In this document: piece by piece, positions 1-8,042 of the stretch | Layout of the letters: every line of letters begins with the position of its first letter | Position numbering within the stretch: the first letter of the stretch is position 1 | NCBI RefSeq assembly: GCF_900292015.1 | Contig: NZ_LR130759.1 | Coordinates: 5,022,001-5,086,000 of the forward strand | Source of the DNA: Mycobacterium basiliense | GTDB lineage: Bacteria > Actinomycetota > Actinomycetes > Mycobacteriales > Mycobacteriaceae | Reading direction: 5' to 3' | DNA length: 64,000 nucleotides | Notes under the pieces: generated by a model | Database searches by the model: none | What the model saw: only the letters and a program-made list of their open reading frames with translations | Told to the model about the DNA's origin: nothing | Program-made: the position numbers and the translations under genes

Positions 1-2
1 AC

Positions 3-752
3 GTCTACGTCGCTCCTGGCACTACTCTTACAGCGACGACACGTGCGCATGCCGCTTGGCTGTGGTCGCGCAGGCGTGGTGTGATCGGCGGACGATCGGC
101 AGCGGCATTGCACGGCGCCAAGTGGGTCGACCATCGGGCGCCTGCGCAATTGTTATACGGACATCGCCGTCCCCCTATGGGTATCGAAACATGGTCGGAT
201 CGTGTTGCCGACGACGAAGTCGAACTGATTGGCGGTCTAACGGCGACCACCGCGGCGCGCACCGCCTTAGACCTGGCCTGTCGGTACCCGATCAGCAAGG
301 CGGTCACGGCCGTCGATGCACTCAGCCGGGCAACCAGACTTAAGATCTCCGATGCCGAACTACTCGCCGACCGTTACCAGGGACACCGAAACATCCGGCG
401 TGCCCGACACACACTCTCCCTGGTCGACCCCGGTGCGGAGTCGCCCCGCGAGACGTGGCTGCGGTTACTGCTCATCGAGGCCGGCTACCCAAGGCCACAG
501 ACCCAGATCCCGGTTTACGACGAGTACGGCCAGCTGATTGCCGTACTCGATATGGGTTGGGCGGACATAAAAGTCGCGGTCGAATACGAAGGTGACCACC
601 ACCGGATAAGTCGCAGACAATTCAACAGGGACATCGTGCGCATCGAGACGCTGACCACCGAGCTGGGCTGGATCGTCGTCCGGGTCACCGTCGAGGATGT
701 ACCAGGCGGGATACTGCGTCGGGTAGCCGCGGCCTGGGCTCGCCGAGCGTGA
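3..752 (+). CDS. DUF559 / AbiEi-type protein (Rv3517-like), 5' end outside window
   Basis: The reading frame is open from base 3, so the N-terminus lies upstream of the window; an internal GTG at 81 is an unlikely start because conserved sequence precedes it. The visible part has the AbiEi-antitoxin-like region (LWSRRRGVIGGRSAAALHGA, then GGLTATTAARTALDLA) followed by a DUF559 / very-short-patch-repair-endonuclease-like C-terminus (VLDMGWADIKVAVEYEGDHH ... F.RD..R). Proteins of this kind are abundant in mycobacteria and their role is unknown. The gene converges on cyp142, and its stop codon lies within one arm of an inverted repeat (739-804). A decayed relative lies at 40907-41525. Confidence 0.75.
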   Translation, partial: VYVAPGTTLTATTRAHAAWLWSRRRGVIGGRSAAALHGAKWVDHRAPAQLLYGHRRPPMGIETWSDRVADDEVELIGGLTATTAARTALDLACRYPISKAVTAVDALSRATRLKISDAELLADRYQGHRNIRRARHTLSLVDPGAESPRETWLRLLLIEAGYPRPQTQIPVYDEYGQLIAVLDMGWADIKVAVEYEGDHHRISRRQFNRDIVRIETLTTELGWIVVRVTVEDVPGGILRRVAAAWARRA

Positions 753-804
753 ACTCAGTGCGAGGTTTCGACAGATTTTTCGCAATCACGTCACACTCGG
801 CGAG
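739..804. terminator. Inverted repeat between convergent Rv3517-like gene and cyp142
   Basis: Arms 739-752 (CTCGCCGAGCGTGA) and 791-804 (TCACACTCGGCGAG) are complementary except for one position. The loop contains a smaller complementary pair, TGCGA/TCGCA. The left arm includes the TGA stop of the upstream gene, and cyp142 ends at 809 on the other strand, so a bidirectional terminator is the natural reading. The right arm shares the CACACTCGGCG motif with the repeats at 40681-40735 and 41588-41641. Confidence 0.5.
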
Positions 805-808
805 AGAA

Positions 809-2014
809 TCACCCCAGCGGCGCGCTCGGCGTGAACACGACGGGCATGGATTCCAAACCACTGACGAAGTTCGCTGGTCGCAGCGGCAACGCCGAGTCCT
901 CGGAGGCCAGCCGCAGGTCCGGCAACCGTTGCACTACCCGATCCGTCATCAACGACAGCTCAAGGCGGGCCAGCTGATTGCCTAAGCAGAAATGGGTGCC
1001 AAAACCGAAAGCCAGATGACTGTTCGGGTTTCGCTGGATATCAAACGTCTCCGGGTCGGAGAACACCGCCTCATCGAAGTTCGCCGACTCGAAGAGCAGC
1101 ATCATCTTTTCACCTTCGCGCAACGCGGTCCCGTGAAACTCGGTATCCGAGGTCAACACCCGACACATGTTTTTCACCGGCGCGGTCCAGCGCAGCATCT
1201 CCTCGATAGCGCCGGGCAGCAACGCACGATCACCCTGCAGCAGGTCCCATTGGTCCCGGTTGCGTAACAGCTGCTCCGTTCCCCCGCTCAGGGTGTGCCT
1301 GGTTGTCTCGTCGCCGCCGATCAAGATGAGCAGAGTCTCCATGACCAGCTCGTCGTCGGTCAACCGCTCACCGTCCACTTCGGAACTAACCAGCACGCTG
1401 ACCAGGTCGTCGGTGGACTCCCTACGACGAGCCGCGATGGTAGCCCTGGTGAACTCGTTATAGGCGGCGAATGCATCTATGGTGACTTGAAAATCCTCTT
1501 GCGATACATGCGAACTCAGAAACGTCACCAGGTCATCGGACCATCGCAGGAACATGTCCCGCTGTTCGGGACGCACGCCGAGCATGTCGCCGATGACCGC
1601 CATCGGCAGCGGCGCGGCCAAGTCGCGTACGAAGTCGCATTCACCGCGCTCGCACACCGCGTCGATCAGCGTGTCGCACAGGTGCCCTATCGAAAGCTCC
1701 TTGTCCTTGACCCGCTTGCGAGTAAACCCCGCATTAACTAGCTTGCGCCGCAACAGATGCGCGGGATCATCCATATCGATCATCATCGGCAGCGCGTCCT
1801 GGTCGGGACGGATACCGCCAGCGTTGGAGAACAATTCGGGTTGGCGCTCAGCGTCAATCACGGCCTGATAGGTCGATGCCGCGGCCAGGCCGTTGCGGTC
1901 CCGGAACACCGGCTGGTTTGCCCGCATCCACCGATATGCCTCTCGCGCTTCATGACTGGCGTAAAAGTTGCCGTCGGTCAGGTCGACGTCGGGTTTGGTC
2001 AGCGGTCTCGTCAT
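809..2014 (-). CDS. cyp142: Cytochrome P450 CYP142, steroid C26/C27 monooxygenase
   Basis: A full-length P450 of 401 residues. It shows the I-helix oxygen-activation motif (LILIGGDETTRH), the ExxR pair in EEMLR and the heme-thiolate loop FGFGTHFCLGNQLARLE. Sequence is very close to M. tuberculosis CYP142A1 (Rv3518c), which hydroxylates the terminal side-chain carbon of cholesterol/cholestenone as a backup for CYP125. The start chosen is ATG at 2014 (MTRPLTKPDVDL); an in-frame ATG six bases upstream at 2020 is possible. The gene is divergent from the Rv3519-like gene with only about 29 bp between start codons, and no KstR-like palindrome is visible in that gap. Confidence 0.93.
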   Translation of the reverse strand: MTRPLTKPDVDLTDGNFYASHEAREAYRWMRANQPVFRDRNGLAAASTYQAVIDAERQPELFSNAGGIRPDQDALPMMIDMDDPAHLLRRKLVNAGFTRKRVKDKELSIGHLCDTLIDAVCERGECDFVRDLAAPLPMAVIGDMLGVRPEQRDMFLRWSDDLVTFLSSHVSQEDFQVTIDAFAAYNEFTRATIAARRRESTDDLVSVLVSSEVDGERLTDDELVMETLLILIGGDETTRHTLSGGTEQLLRNRDQWDLLQGDRALLPGAIEEMLRWTAPVKNMCRVLTSDTEFHGTALREGEKMMLLFESANFDEAVFSDPETFDIQRNPNSHLAFGFGTHFCLGNQLARLELSLMTDRVVQRLPDLRLASEDSALPLRPANFVSGLESMPVVFTPSAPLG

Positions 2015-2043
2015 CGCCATTCCTTCGCATTACAGTGAGCACC

Positions 2044-2754
2044 ATGCCCAACTCTCAACACACCATCGCCGGCACGGTGCTCACCATGCCGGTCCGAATC
2101 CGCACGGCCAATTTGCACTCCGCGATGTTCTCCGTCCCCGCCGACGCGACACAGCGTCTGATCGACTACAGCGGGCTGCGGGTGTGTGAATACCTGCCGG
2201 GCAAGGCGCTGGTGATGCAGATGCTGGTGCGCTACGTCGACGGCGACTTGGGGCAGTACCACGAATACGGCACCGCCGTCATGGTCAACCCACCGGGCGT
2301 CCAGGCCCGCGGACCCCGAGCGCTCGGCAGGGCGGCCGCATTCATTCATCACCTGCCGGTCGACCAGTTGTTCACCCTGGAGGCGGGCCGCACCATCTGG
2401 GGCTTCCCCAAGATCATGGCGGAGTTCAACGTCTCCGAGGGCAGGAAGTTCCGTTTCGACGTGAGTGCCGACGGGCAGCTGATCGCCGGGATGGAGTTCA
2501 GCAACGCCGTGCCGGTCCCGACGGGCAAGGCCCAGGTGCTCAAGACCTACTCCCACCAGGACGGGGTGACCAGAGAGATCCCGTGGGAGATGAAGATCTC
2601 GGGAATGCGAATCCGGGTTGGCGGCGCGCGTCTGCACCTGGGCAACCACCCCTACGCGAAAGAGCTGGCTTCCCTTGGGCTGCCCAAGCGTGCGCTGGTT
2701 TCCCAGTCGGCAGCCAACGTGGAGATGACGTTCGGCGACGCCCACGCCATCTGA
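2044..2754 (+). CDS. Acetoacetate-decarboxylase-like protein (Rv3519-like)
   Basis: The 236-residue product resembles the acetoacetate decarboxylase (ADC) superfamily: EYGTAVMVNPPGVQ, then LEAGRTIWGFPKIMAEF, where the WGFPK segment corresponds to the region holding the catalytic or substrate-facing lysine in this fold. The length equals my recollection of Rv3519. The reaction is not established; its place beside cyp142 and other steroid genes suggests a lyase or decarboxylase step in sterol catabolism. The start at ATG 2044 gives this length; GTG 2035 in frame is an alternative. Soluble, with no signal peptide seen. Confidence 0.8.
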   Translation: MPNSQHTIAGTVLTMPVRIRTANLHSAMFSVPADATQRLIDYSGLRVCEYLPGKALVMQMLVRYVDGDLGQYHEYGTAVMVNPPGVQARGPRALGRAAAFIHHLPVDQLFTLEAGRTIWGFPKIMAEFNVSEGRKFRFDVSADGQLIAGMEFSNAVPVPTGKAQVLKTYSHQDGVTREIPWEMKISGMRIRVGGARLHLGNHPYAKELASLGLPKRALVSQSAANVEMTFGDAHAI

Positions 2755-2770
2755 AGCCACCCGGCCAATC

Positions 2771-2784
2771 TAGAACGCGTTCTA
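2771..2784. promoter_or_regulatory. KstR-type palindrome in a convergent intergenic region
   Basis: TAGAACGCGTTCTA is a perfect 14-bp palindrome matching the KstR operator pattern TNNAACNNGTTNNA. It lies between the 3' ends of the Rv3519-like gene (stop 2754) and the Rv3520c-like gene (stop at 2815, opposite strand), where no promoter of an annotated gene is expected. KstR binding is inferred from the motif only. Confidence 0.6.
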
Positions 2785-2814
2785 ATCTCCTGGCAAGAAC
2801 CGCTTAGGTCGGGC

Positions 2815-3846
2815 TCAAACCAACCCAGAAAGCTCTCGGACCTGCTCAACGCTGCGAGCACCCACCACCATCATGGTGACGCCGGCAGCCTTCCAGGCCG
2901 TAATCTGCTTACGCACGTAGTCGAGGTCGCCGACGATCATCGCGTCGTCAACGAGTTCGTCGGGAATGACCTTCGAGGCCTCGTCCTTGCGATCCGACCG
3001 GAATAGCTTGGTGACCTCGTCCACCACCTCGGCATAGCCCATCCGGCGGTAGACGTCAGCATGGAAGTTGGTGTCCTCGGCCCCCATACCCCCCATGTAG
3101 AGGGCCAAGAACGGCTTGATCCCCTCGAACGCGGCCGCCCTGTCCTCGGTGACGACGATCTGCGCGGTGGCACAGATCTCAAAATCCTCCCGGCTGCGGC
3201 GCGCTCCCGGCCGGGCGAAGCCCTCGTCAAGCCACTCGTTGTACATGTCGGCCATCCGCGGTGAATAGAAGATGGGCAGCCACCCGTCGCAGATCTCGGC
3301 GGCCAGCGCCACGTTCTTCGGCCCCTCGGCGCCCAGCATGATCGGGATGTCGGCACGCAGTGGATGGGTGATGGGCTTGAGCGCCTTGCCCAAGCCGGTT
3401 GTCCCAGAACCCGTCAGCGGCAGCGGATAGTGCGGGCCGTCGCTGGTCACCGGCCTTTCCCGGGCCCAGACCTGGCGAAGGATGTCGATGTATTCGCGGG
3501 TGCGGGCCAGCGGCTTGGGAAACTTCTGGCCATACCAGCCCTCGACCACCTGGGGGCCGGACACACCGAGCCCGAGAATGTGCCGGCCGCCGCTGAGATG
3601 ATCCAGCGTCAAGGCCGCCATCGCGCACGCGGTAGGAGTGCGCGCGGATAGCTGGATCACCGAGGTGCCCAGCCGCACCCGCTGCGTCGACGAACCCCAC
3701 CAGGCCAACGGCGTGTAGGCATCGGATCCCCACGCCTCGGCGGTGAAGACGGCGTCGAAGCCGGCTTCCTCGGCCGCCGCGACCAGCTCACCGGCGTTCT
3801 CCGGGGGCTGCGCGCCCCAGTAGCCCAGCTGCAATCCGAGCTTCAT
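2815..3846 (-). CDS. Luciferase-like F420-dependent oxidoreductase (Rv3520c-like)
   Basis: The 343-residue product starts MKLGLQLGYWGAQ at ATG 3846; the frame extends upstream, but the extension crosses the KstR site and looks non-coding. It has the TIM-barrel pattern of bacterial-luciferase-like enzymes that use coenzyme F420 (GLGVSGPQVVEGWYG, PLTGSG, PIMLGAEGPKNVALAAEICDGW). The family does two-electron reductions or oxidations with F420/F420H2 in the cytoplasm; the substrate is unknown, presumably a sterol-derived intermediate given the neighbours. Transcribed divergently from the Rv3521-ltp4-ltp3 operon, sharing the KstR site at 3882-3895. Confidence 0.88.
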   Translation of the reverse strand: MKLGLQLGYWGAQPPENAGELVAAAEEAGFDAVFTAEAWGSDAYTPLAWWGSSTQRVRLGTSVIQLSARTPTACAMAALTLDHLSGGRHILGLGVSGPQVVEGWYGQKFPKPLARTREYIDILRQVWARERPVTSDGPHYPLPLTGSGTTGLGKALKPITHPLRADIPIMLGAEGPKNVALAAEICDGWLPIFYSPRMADMYNEWLDEGFARPGARRSREDFEICATAQIVVTEDRAAAFEGIKPFLALYMGGMGAEDTNFHADVYRRMGYAEVVDEVTKLFRSDRKDEASKVIPDELVDDAMIVGDLDYVRKQITAWKAAGVTMMVVGARSVEQVRELSGLV

Positions 3847-3881
3847 CCCTGCCTCCCCGAGACTAATGTTGAAACCATTCT

Positions 3882-3895
3882 TAGAACCTGTTCTA
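3882..3895. promoter_or_regulatory. KstR operator, divergent Rv3520c-like / Rv3521-like promoters
   Basis: TAGAACCTGTTCTA matches the KstR palindrome (AAC-NN-GTT core with TAG/CTA flanks). It sits 36 bp upstream of the Rv3520c-like start (3846) and 10 bp upstream of the proposed GTG start of the Rv3521-like gene (3905), so one site could repress both directions until a sterol-CoA inducer binds KstR. Confidence 0.82.
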
Positions 3896-3904
3896 CTCGA
3901 AGGC

Positions 3905-4894
3905 GTGACAGCCACCTCGAGCGGCCTGACCCGGATCGATCATCCTGAGCCGCCCCTCTCCGCGCCGCTAACGTTGTCGTTCGACTACACCCGTTCGGTG
4001 GGTCCCACCCTAGGCAAGTTCTTCACCGCACTGCGTGAACGCCGGATTTTAGGGGTTCGCGGATCGGATGGCCGGGTGCATGTACCGCCAGCGGAATATG
4101 ACCCGGTTACCTATGAACCGCTGAGCGAGATGGTACCGGTGGCCAGTGTCGGCACCGTCGCATCCTGGACCTGGCAACCGGAGCCATTGGCCGGCCAGCC
4201 GTTGGATCGCCCATTCGCGTGGGCGCTGATCAAGCTGGACGGCGCCGACACGCCGCTGATGCACGCGGTGGATGCGGGCGAACCGGACAAGATCAAGATG
4301 GGCGCCCGGGTCCACGTGCACTGGGCCGACGAGTTGGTGGGCGCCATCACCGACATCGCCTATTTCAAGCTGGGCGAGGACACCGAACCACCTGGGGTAC
4401 CAAGCGACCAGGACCCGGTCACCATGATCGTCACGCCGGTGTCGCTGACCATCCAGCACACCGCATCCCACGAAGAAAGCGCCTACCTGCGCGCCATCGC
4501 CGAAGGAAAACTGCTCGGCGCCAGGACCGGGAAAACCGGGAAAGTGTATTTCCCGCCGCACGGGGCCGATCCGGCCACCGGCCAGCCGACCACCGAGTTC
4601 GTCGAGCTGCCGGACAAGGGCACGGTGACGACGTTCGCGATCATCAACATCCCGTTCCAGGGCCAGCGCATCAAGCCGCCCTACGTGGCGGCCTATGTGC
4701 TGCTCGACGGCGCCGATATCCCCTTCTTGCACCTGGTCGCCGATGTCGACGCGAACGAGGTACGGATGGGCATGCGCGTCGAAGCGGTGTGGAAACCCCG
4801 CGAGGAGTGGGGTTTTGGCATCGACAACATCGAGTACTTCCGGCCGACCGGGGAACCGGACGCGGACTACGACACCTACAAACACCACCTGTAA
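3905..4894 (+). CDS. Tandem DUF35 OB-fold protein (Rv3521-like), aldolase partner
   Basis: A 329-residue protein if GTG 3905 is used; the frame extends to 3866, but that start would place the KstR operator inside the gene. Two DUF35-type OB-fold units are visible, each with an R..G.R...GKV/R.H.PP segment followed by a TV.S/TF strand: roughly residues 30-155 and 180-320. The zinc-ribbon cysteines of ordinary DUF35 proteins are absent. DUF35 proteins pair with SCP2-type thiolase-fold enzymes, as ChsH2 does with Ltp2. The two copies here precede two such enzymes, Ltp4 and Ltp3, so one polypeptide may support both. Function is inferred. Confidence 0.8.
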   Translation: MTATSSGLTRIDHPEPPLSAPLTLSFDYTRSVGPTLGKFFTALRERRILGVRGSDGRVHVPPAEYDPVTYEPLSEMVPVASVGTVASWTWQPEPLAGQPLDRPFAWALIKLDGADTPLMHAVDAGEPDKIKMGARVHVHWADELVGAITDIAYFKLGEDTEPPGVPSDQDPVTMIVTPVSLTIQHTASHEESAYLRAIAEGKLLGARTGKTGKVYFPPHGADPATGQPTTEFVELPDKGTVTTFAIINIPFQGQRIKPPYVAAYVLLDGADIPFLHLVADVDANEVRMGMRVEAVWKPREEWGFGIDNIEYFRPTGEPDADYDTYKHHL

Positions 4895-4909
4895 AGGGCA
4901 TATCCAGCT

Positions 4910-5971
4910 ATGAGCGCTCGCAATGTCGCGGTGGTCGGTTTCGCCCACGCCCCGCATGTTCGCCGTACCGATGGCACCACCAACGGTGTCGAGATGCTGA
5001 TGCCGTGCTTCGCCCAGCTCTACAAAGAACTCGACATCACGAAGTCCGACATCGGATTCTGGTGTTCGGGGTCCTCGGATTACCTTGCTGGACGGGCATT
5101 TTCGTTCATTTCGGCGATCGACTCGATCGGGGCCGTTCCGCCGATCAACGAATCGCACGTGGAGATGGACGCGGCCTGGGCCCTCTACGAGGCCTACATC
5201 AAAATCCTGACCGGCGAGGTCGACACCGCCCTGGTATACGGCTTCGGCAAGTCCTCGGCAGGCATCCTGCGGCAAATCCTGTCGCGGCAGACCGATCCCT
5301 ACACGGTTGCTCCGCTGTGGCCCGACTCGGTGTCGATGGCGGGCTTGCAGGCGCGCATGGGTCTCGAGTCCGGCGGGTGGACCCACGAACAGATGGCTCA
5401 GGTCGCCCTCGACTCGTTCGCCCATTCGGCACGAAATGACTCCGAGAAGCCGGCCAAGAGCATCGACGAACTGCTGGCCCGCCCGTTCTTCAACGACCCA
5501 CTGCGACGTCACGACATCGCGCCGATCACCGACGGCGCCGCCGCTATCGTCCTGGCCGCCGATGACCGCGCTCGGGAACTACGCGAATCACCAGCGTGGA
5601 TAACAGGTTTCGAGCACCGCATCGAGTCCCCGTCGCTGGGAGTGCGCGACTTGACCGTCTCACCGTCCACCGCAATGTCGGCCAAGGCGGCTACCGGCGG
5701 GGACACCAGCATCGACGTCGCCGAGATCCATGCCCCGTTCACCCACCAGCATTTGATTATCGTCGAGGCTATCGGACTTCCAGAGAAGACAAGAGTGAAC
5801 CCGTCCGGCGGAGCGCTGGCGGCCAACCCCATGTTTGTCGCCGGCCTGGAGCGCATCGGCTTTGCTGCACGACACATTTGGGATGGTTCGGCCGGCCGCG
5901 TGCTAGCGCACGCCACCAGCGGGCCAGCGCTGCAACAGAACTTGGTCGCGGTCATGGAAGGGAACAACTGA
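4910..5971 (+). CDS. ltp4: SCP2-type thiolase-fold lipid-transfer protein Ltp4
   Basis: The 353-residue product is close to Rv3522. It has the thiolase-fold C-terminal signature VAEIHAPFTHQHLIIVEAIG and NPSGGALAANP. The segment corresponding to the N-terminal nucleophile region (NESHVEMDAAWALYEAY) has no cysteine, so ordinary thiolysis is unlikely; relatives such as Ltp2 are retro-aldolases that release the remaining steroid side chain. It begins 16 bp after the Rv3521-like gene, and its TGA stop overlaps the ATG of ltp3 (TGATG). Likely forms a complex with the DUF35 protein. Substrate not established here. Confidence 0.88.
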   Translation: MSARNVAVVGFAHAPHVRRTDGTTNGVEMLMPCFAQLYKELDITKSDIGFWCSGSSDYLAGRAFSFISAIDSIGAVPPINESHVEMDAAWALYEAYIKILTGEVDTALVYGFGKSSAGILRQILSRQTDPYTVAPLWPDSVSMAGLQARMGLESGGWTHEQMAQVALDSFAHSARNDSEKPAKSIDELLARPFFNDPLRRHDIAPITDGAAAIVLAADDRARELRESPAWITGFEHRIESPSLGVRDLTVSPSTAMSAKAATGGDTSIDVAEIHAPFTHQHLIIVEAIGLPEKTRVNPSGGALAANPMFVAGLERIGFAARHIWDGSAGRVLAHATSGPALQQNLVAVMEGNN

Positions 5972-7164
5972 TGGCCGGAGCAGCAGCACAGCTGGCCGCA
6001 GTACTCGGTACCGGCCAAACCAAGTATGTCGCCAAACGGCAAGACGTTTCGATGAGCGGTCTGGTCCGCGAGGCCATCGACCGGGCACTGCAGGATTCCG
6101 GCTCCACCTTCGCTGACATCGATGCCGTCGTCGTCGGCAAGGCGCCCGACTTCTTCGAGGGCGTGATGATGCCGGAGCTGTTCATGGCTGACGCCATGGG
6201 TGCCACCGGCAAGCCACTGATCCGAGTGCATACTGCGGGTTCGGTCGGCGGATCCACCGGGGTGGTGGCTGCCAGCCTGGTCCAGTCCGGAAAATACCGC
6301 CGCGTGCTAGCCATGGCCTGGGAGAAGCAGTCGGAGTCCAATGCCATGTGGGCACTGTCGATTCCGATTCCCTTCATCAAGCCGGTGGGAGCCGGTGCCG
6401 GCGGTTACTTCGCCCCGCATGTGCGGGCCTACATCCGACGCTCCGGAGCTCCGACGAACATCGGCGCGATGGTGGCGGTCAAGGACCGGCTCAATGGCAG
6501 CCGCAACCCGCTGGCACACCTGCAGCAGCCCGACATCACCCTGGAGAAGGTGATGGGATCACCCATGCTGTGGGATCCGATCCGCTACGACGAGACCTGT
6601 CCGTCGTCGGACGGCGCCTGCGCCGTCGTGATCGGCAACGAAGAGATCGCCGATGCCCGGCTGACCGAAGGACACCCAGTAGCATGGATCCATGCCACCG
6701 CGCTGCGCACCGAACCGCTGGCATACTCCGGACGCGACCAAGTCAGCCCGCAGGCCGGCCGCGACGCGGCTGCAGCGCTGTGGAAAGCGGCCGGCATCAC
6801 CAGCCCCATCGATGAGATCGACGCCGCCGAAATCTATGTCCCGTTCTCCTGGTTCGAACCAATGTGGTTGGAAAACCTCGGCTTTGCTCCGGAGGGCGAG
6901 GGCTGGAAACTCACCGAGGCCGGCGAAACCGCGATCGGCGGGCGGTTGCCGGTGAATCCGTCCGGCGGCGTGCTCTCCTCGAACCCGATCGGCGCCTCGG
7001 GGCTGATCCGCTTCGCGGAGGCGGCCATCCAGGTCATGGGCAAGGGTGGAGACCATCAGGTTCCCAACGCCCGAAAAGCCCTGGGCCACGCTTATGGTGG
7101 GGGCTCGCAGTACTACTCCATGTGGGTGGTCGGCTCCGACAAACCGAGGCTGGCCGCCGGATGA
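5971..7164 (+). CDS. ltp3: SCP2-type thiolase-fold lipid-transfer protein Ltp3
   Basis: The 397-residue product resembles Rv3523. It carries SCPx-type features: CPSSDGACAVVIG, DAAEIYVPFSWFEPM and NPSGGVLSSNPIG. The usual nucleophilic cysteine position reads HTAGSVGGSTG, i.e. without Cys, which fits an aldolase/lyase rather than a degradative thiolase. Translation is coupled to ltp4 by the overlapping TGATG and to the next gene by an ATGA overlap at 7161-7164. Together with Rv3521 and ltp4 it probably forms a heteromeric enzyme acting on an acyl-CoA side chain; the exact substrate is unknown. Confidence 0.88.
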   Translation: MAGAAAQLAAVLGTGQTKYVAKRQDVSMSGLVREAIDRALQDSGSTFADIDAVVVGKAPDFFEGVMMPELFMADAMGATGKPLIRVHTAGSVGGSTGVVAASLVQSGKYRRVLAMAWEKQSESNAMWALSIPIPFIKPVGAGAGGYFAPHVRAYIRRSGAPTNIGAMVAVKDRLNGSRNPLAHLQQPDITLEKVMGSPMLWDPIRYDETCPSSDGACAVVIGNEEIADARLTEGHPVAWIHATALRTEPLAYSGRDQVSPQAGRDAAAALWKAAGITSPIDEIDAAEIYVPFSWFEPMWLENLGFAPEGEGWKLTEAGETAIGGRLPVNPSGGVLSSNPIGASGLIRFAEAAIQVMGKGGDHQVPNARKALGHAYGGGSQYYSMWVVGSDKPRLAAG

Positions 7165-8042
7165 AGTACACCTGCAGCATCGCGATGGGTCCGATCGACC
7201 AGCTGGTCGGCATCGCCGAAACCGCCGAGGAAGTCGGGTTCGACTCCATCGCACTACCGGATTCGTTGTTCTTCATGGAAAAGGCGGCTGCCGACTATCC
7301 ATACACCCCCGACGGCTCGCGGATGTGGAACGAGGACACGCCGTGGGTGGACCCGTTGATCGCCGCGGGTGCGATGGGCGCGGTCACTTCCAAGCTGAGG
7401 TTCTACACCAACGTAATGAAGCTTGGGTCGCGTAATCCCTTGCTGCTGGCCCGCCAAGTCGGCTCGGTGGCCAACTTGACCAACAACCGCTTCGGTTTCG
7501 GGGTCGGGATCGGTTGGGCGCCGGAAGAGTTCGAGTGGTGCGGCGTTCCGTATAAACGGCGCGGCGCCCGGGTCGACGAGATGATCGACGTGATCAAGCT
7601 GGTGCTGGGTGGGGGCATGGTTGAGTTCCACGGCGAGTTTTACGATTTCGAACGCCTACAGATGAGCCCTGCCCCCAGCCGACCGGTGCCGTTCTACGTC
7701 GGCGGGCATACCGACGTAGCGCTGCGACGCGCGGCGCGCATCGGCGATGGTTGGACCAGCGCGATGATGACCGGCGCGCAATTGTCGGAGACCATCGGCA
7801 AACTCAATGAACTGCGCGCCGAATACGGCCGGGCCGAGCTGCCGTTCGAGTTCCAGGCAGTTTGCATCGACAAGTTCGGGGTGGATGGGCATCGGGAGCT
7901 GGCCGAGATCGGGGTAACCGACAACATTGTCATACCGTGGGTCTTTGATGGGCTCGGTTTCGACGCTCCGCTGGACAAGAAGCGGGACTCGATGAAGCGC
8001 TTCGCCGACACGTACATCCATTCCGGCTGGCAAGACGAGTGA
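7161..8042 (+). CDS. Second luciferase-like F420-dependent oxidoreductase in the ltp operon
   Basis: The 293-residue product starts MKYTCSIAMGPIDQ, with its ATG overlapping the ltp3 stop. Motifs of the luciferase-like/F420 family include GFGVGIGWAPEEFEWCG, ARVDEMIDVIK, PFYVGGHTDVALRRAARIGDGW and FADTYI. It is expected to be a cytosolic flavin- or F420-dependent oxidoreductase. I do not recall a counterpart between Rv3523 and Rv3524 of H37Rv, so this may be a gene missing from M. tuberculosis. The tight coupling to ltp3 and to the following gene argues that it acts on the same acyl-CoA or on the aldolase product. Confidence 0.85.
   Translation: MKYTCSIAMGPIDQLVGIAETAEEVGFDSIALPDSLFFMEKAAADYPYTPDGSRMWNEDTPWVDPLIAAGAMGAVTSKLRFYTNVMKLGSRNPLLLARQVGSVANLTNNRFGFGVGIGWAPEEFEWCGVPYKRRGARVDEMIDVIKLVLGGGMVEFHGEFYDFERLQMSPAPSRPVPFYVGGHTDVALRRAARIGDGWTSAMMTGAQLSETIGKLNELRAEYGRAELPFEFQAVCIDKFGVDGHRELAEIGVTDNIVIPWVFDGLGFDAPLDKKRDSMKRFADTYIHSGWQDE

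Noticed and set aside
3..752. Calling the AbiEi/DUF559 protein an active toxin-antitoxin or phage-defence system
   Set aside because: There is no AbiEii-type toxin partner next to it, and such single genes are widespread in mycobacteria; only the domain resemblance can be claimed.
4049..5512. 487-residue minus-strand frame across the Rv3521-like gene and ltp4
   Set aside because: It is antisense to two genes with recognised families and has no family features of its own; long shadow frames are common at this GC content.
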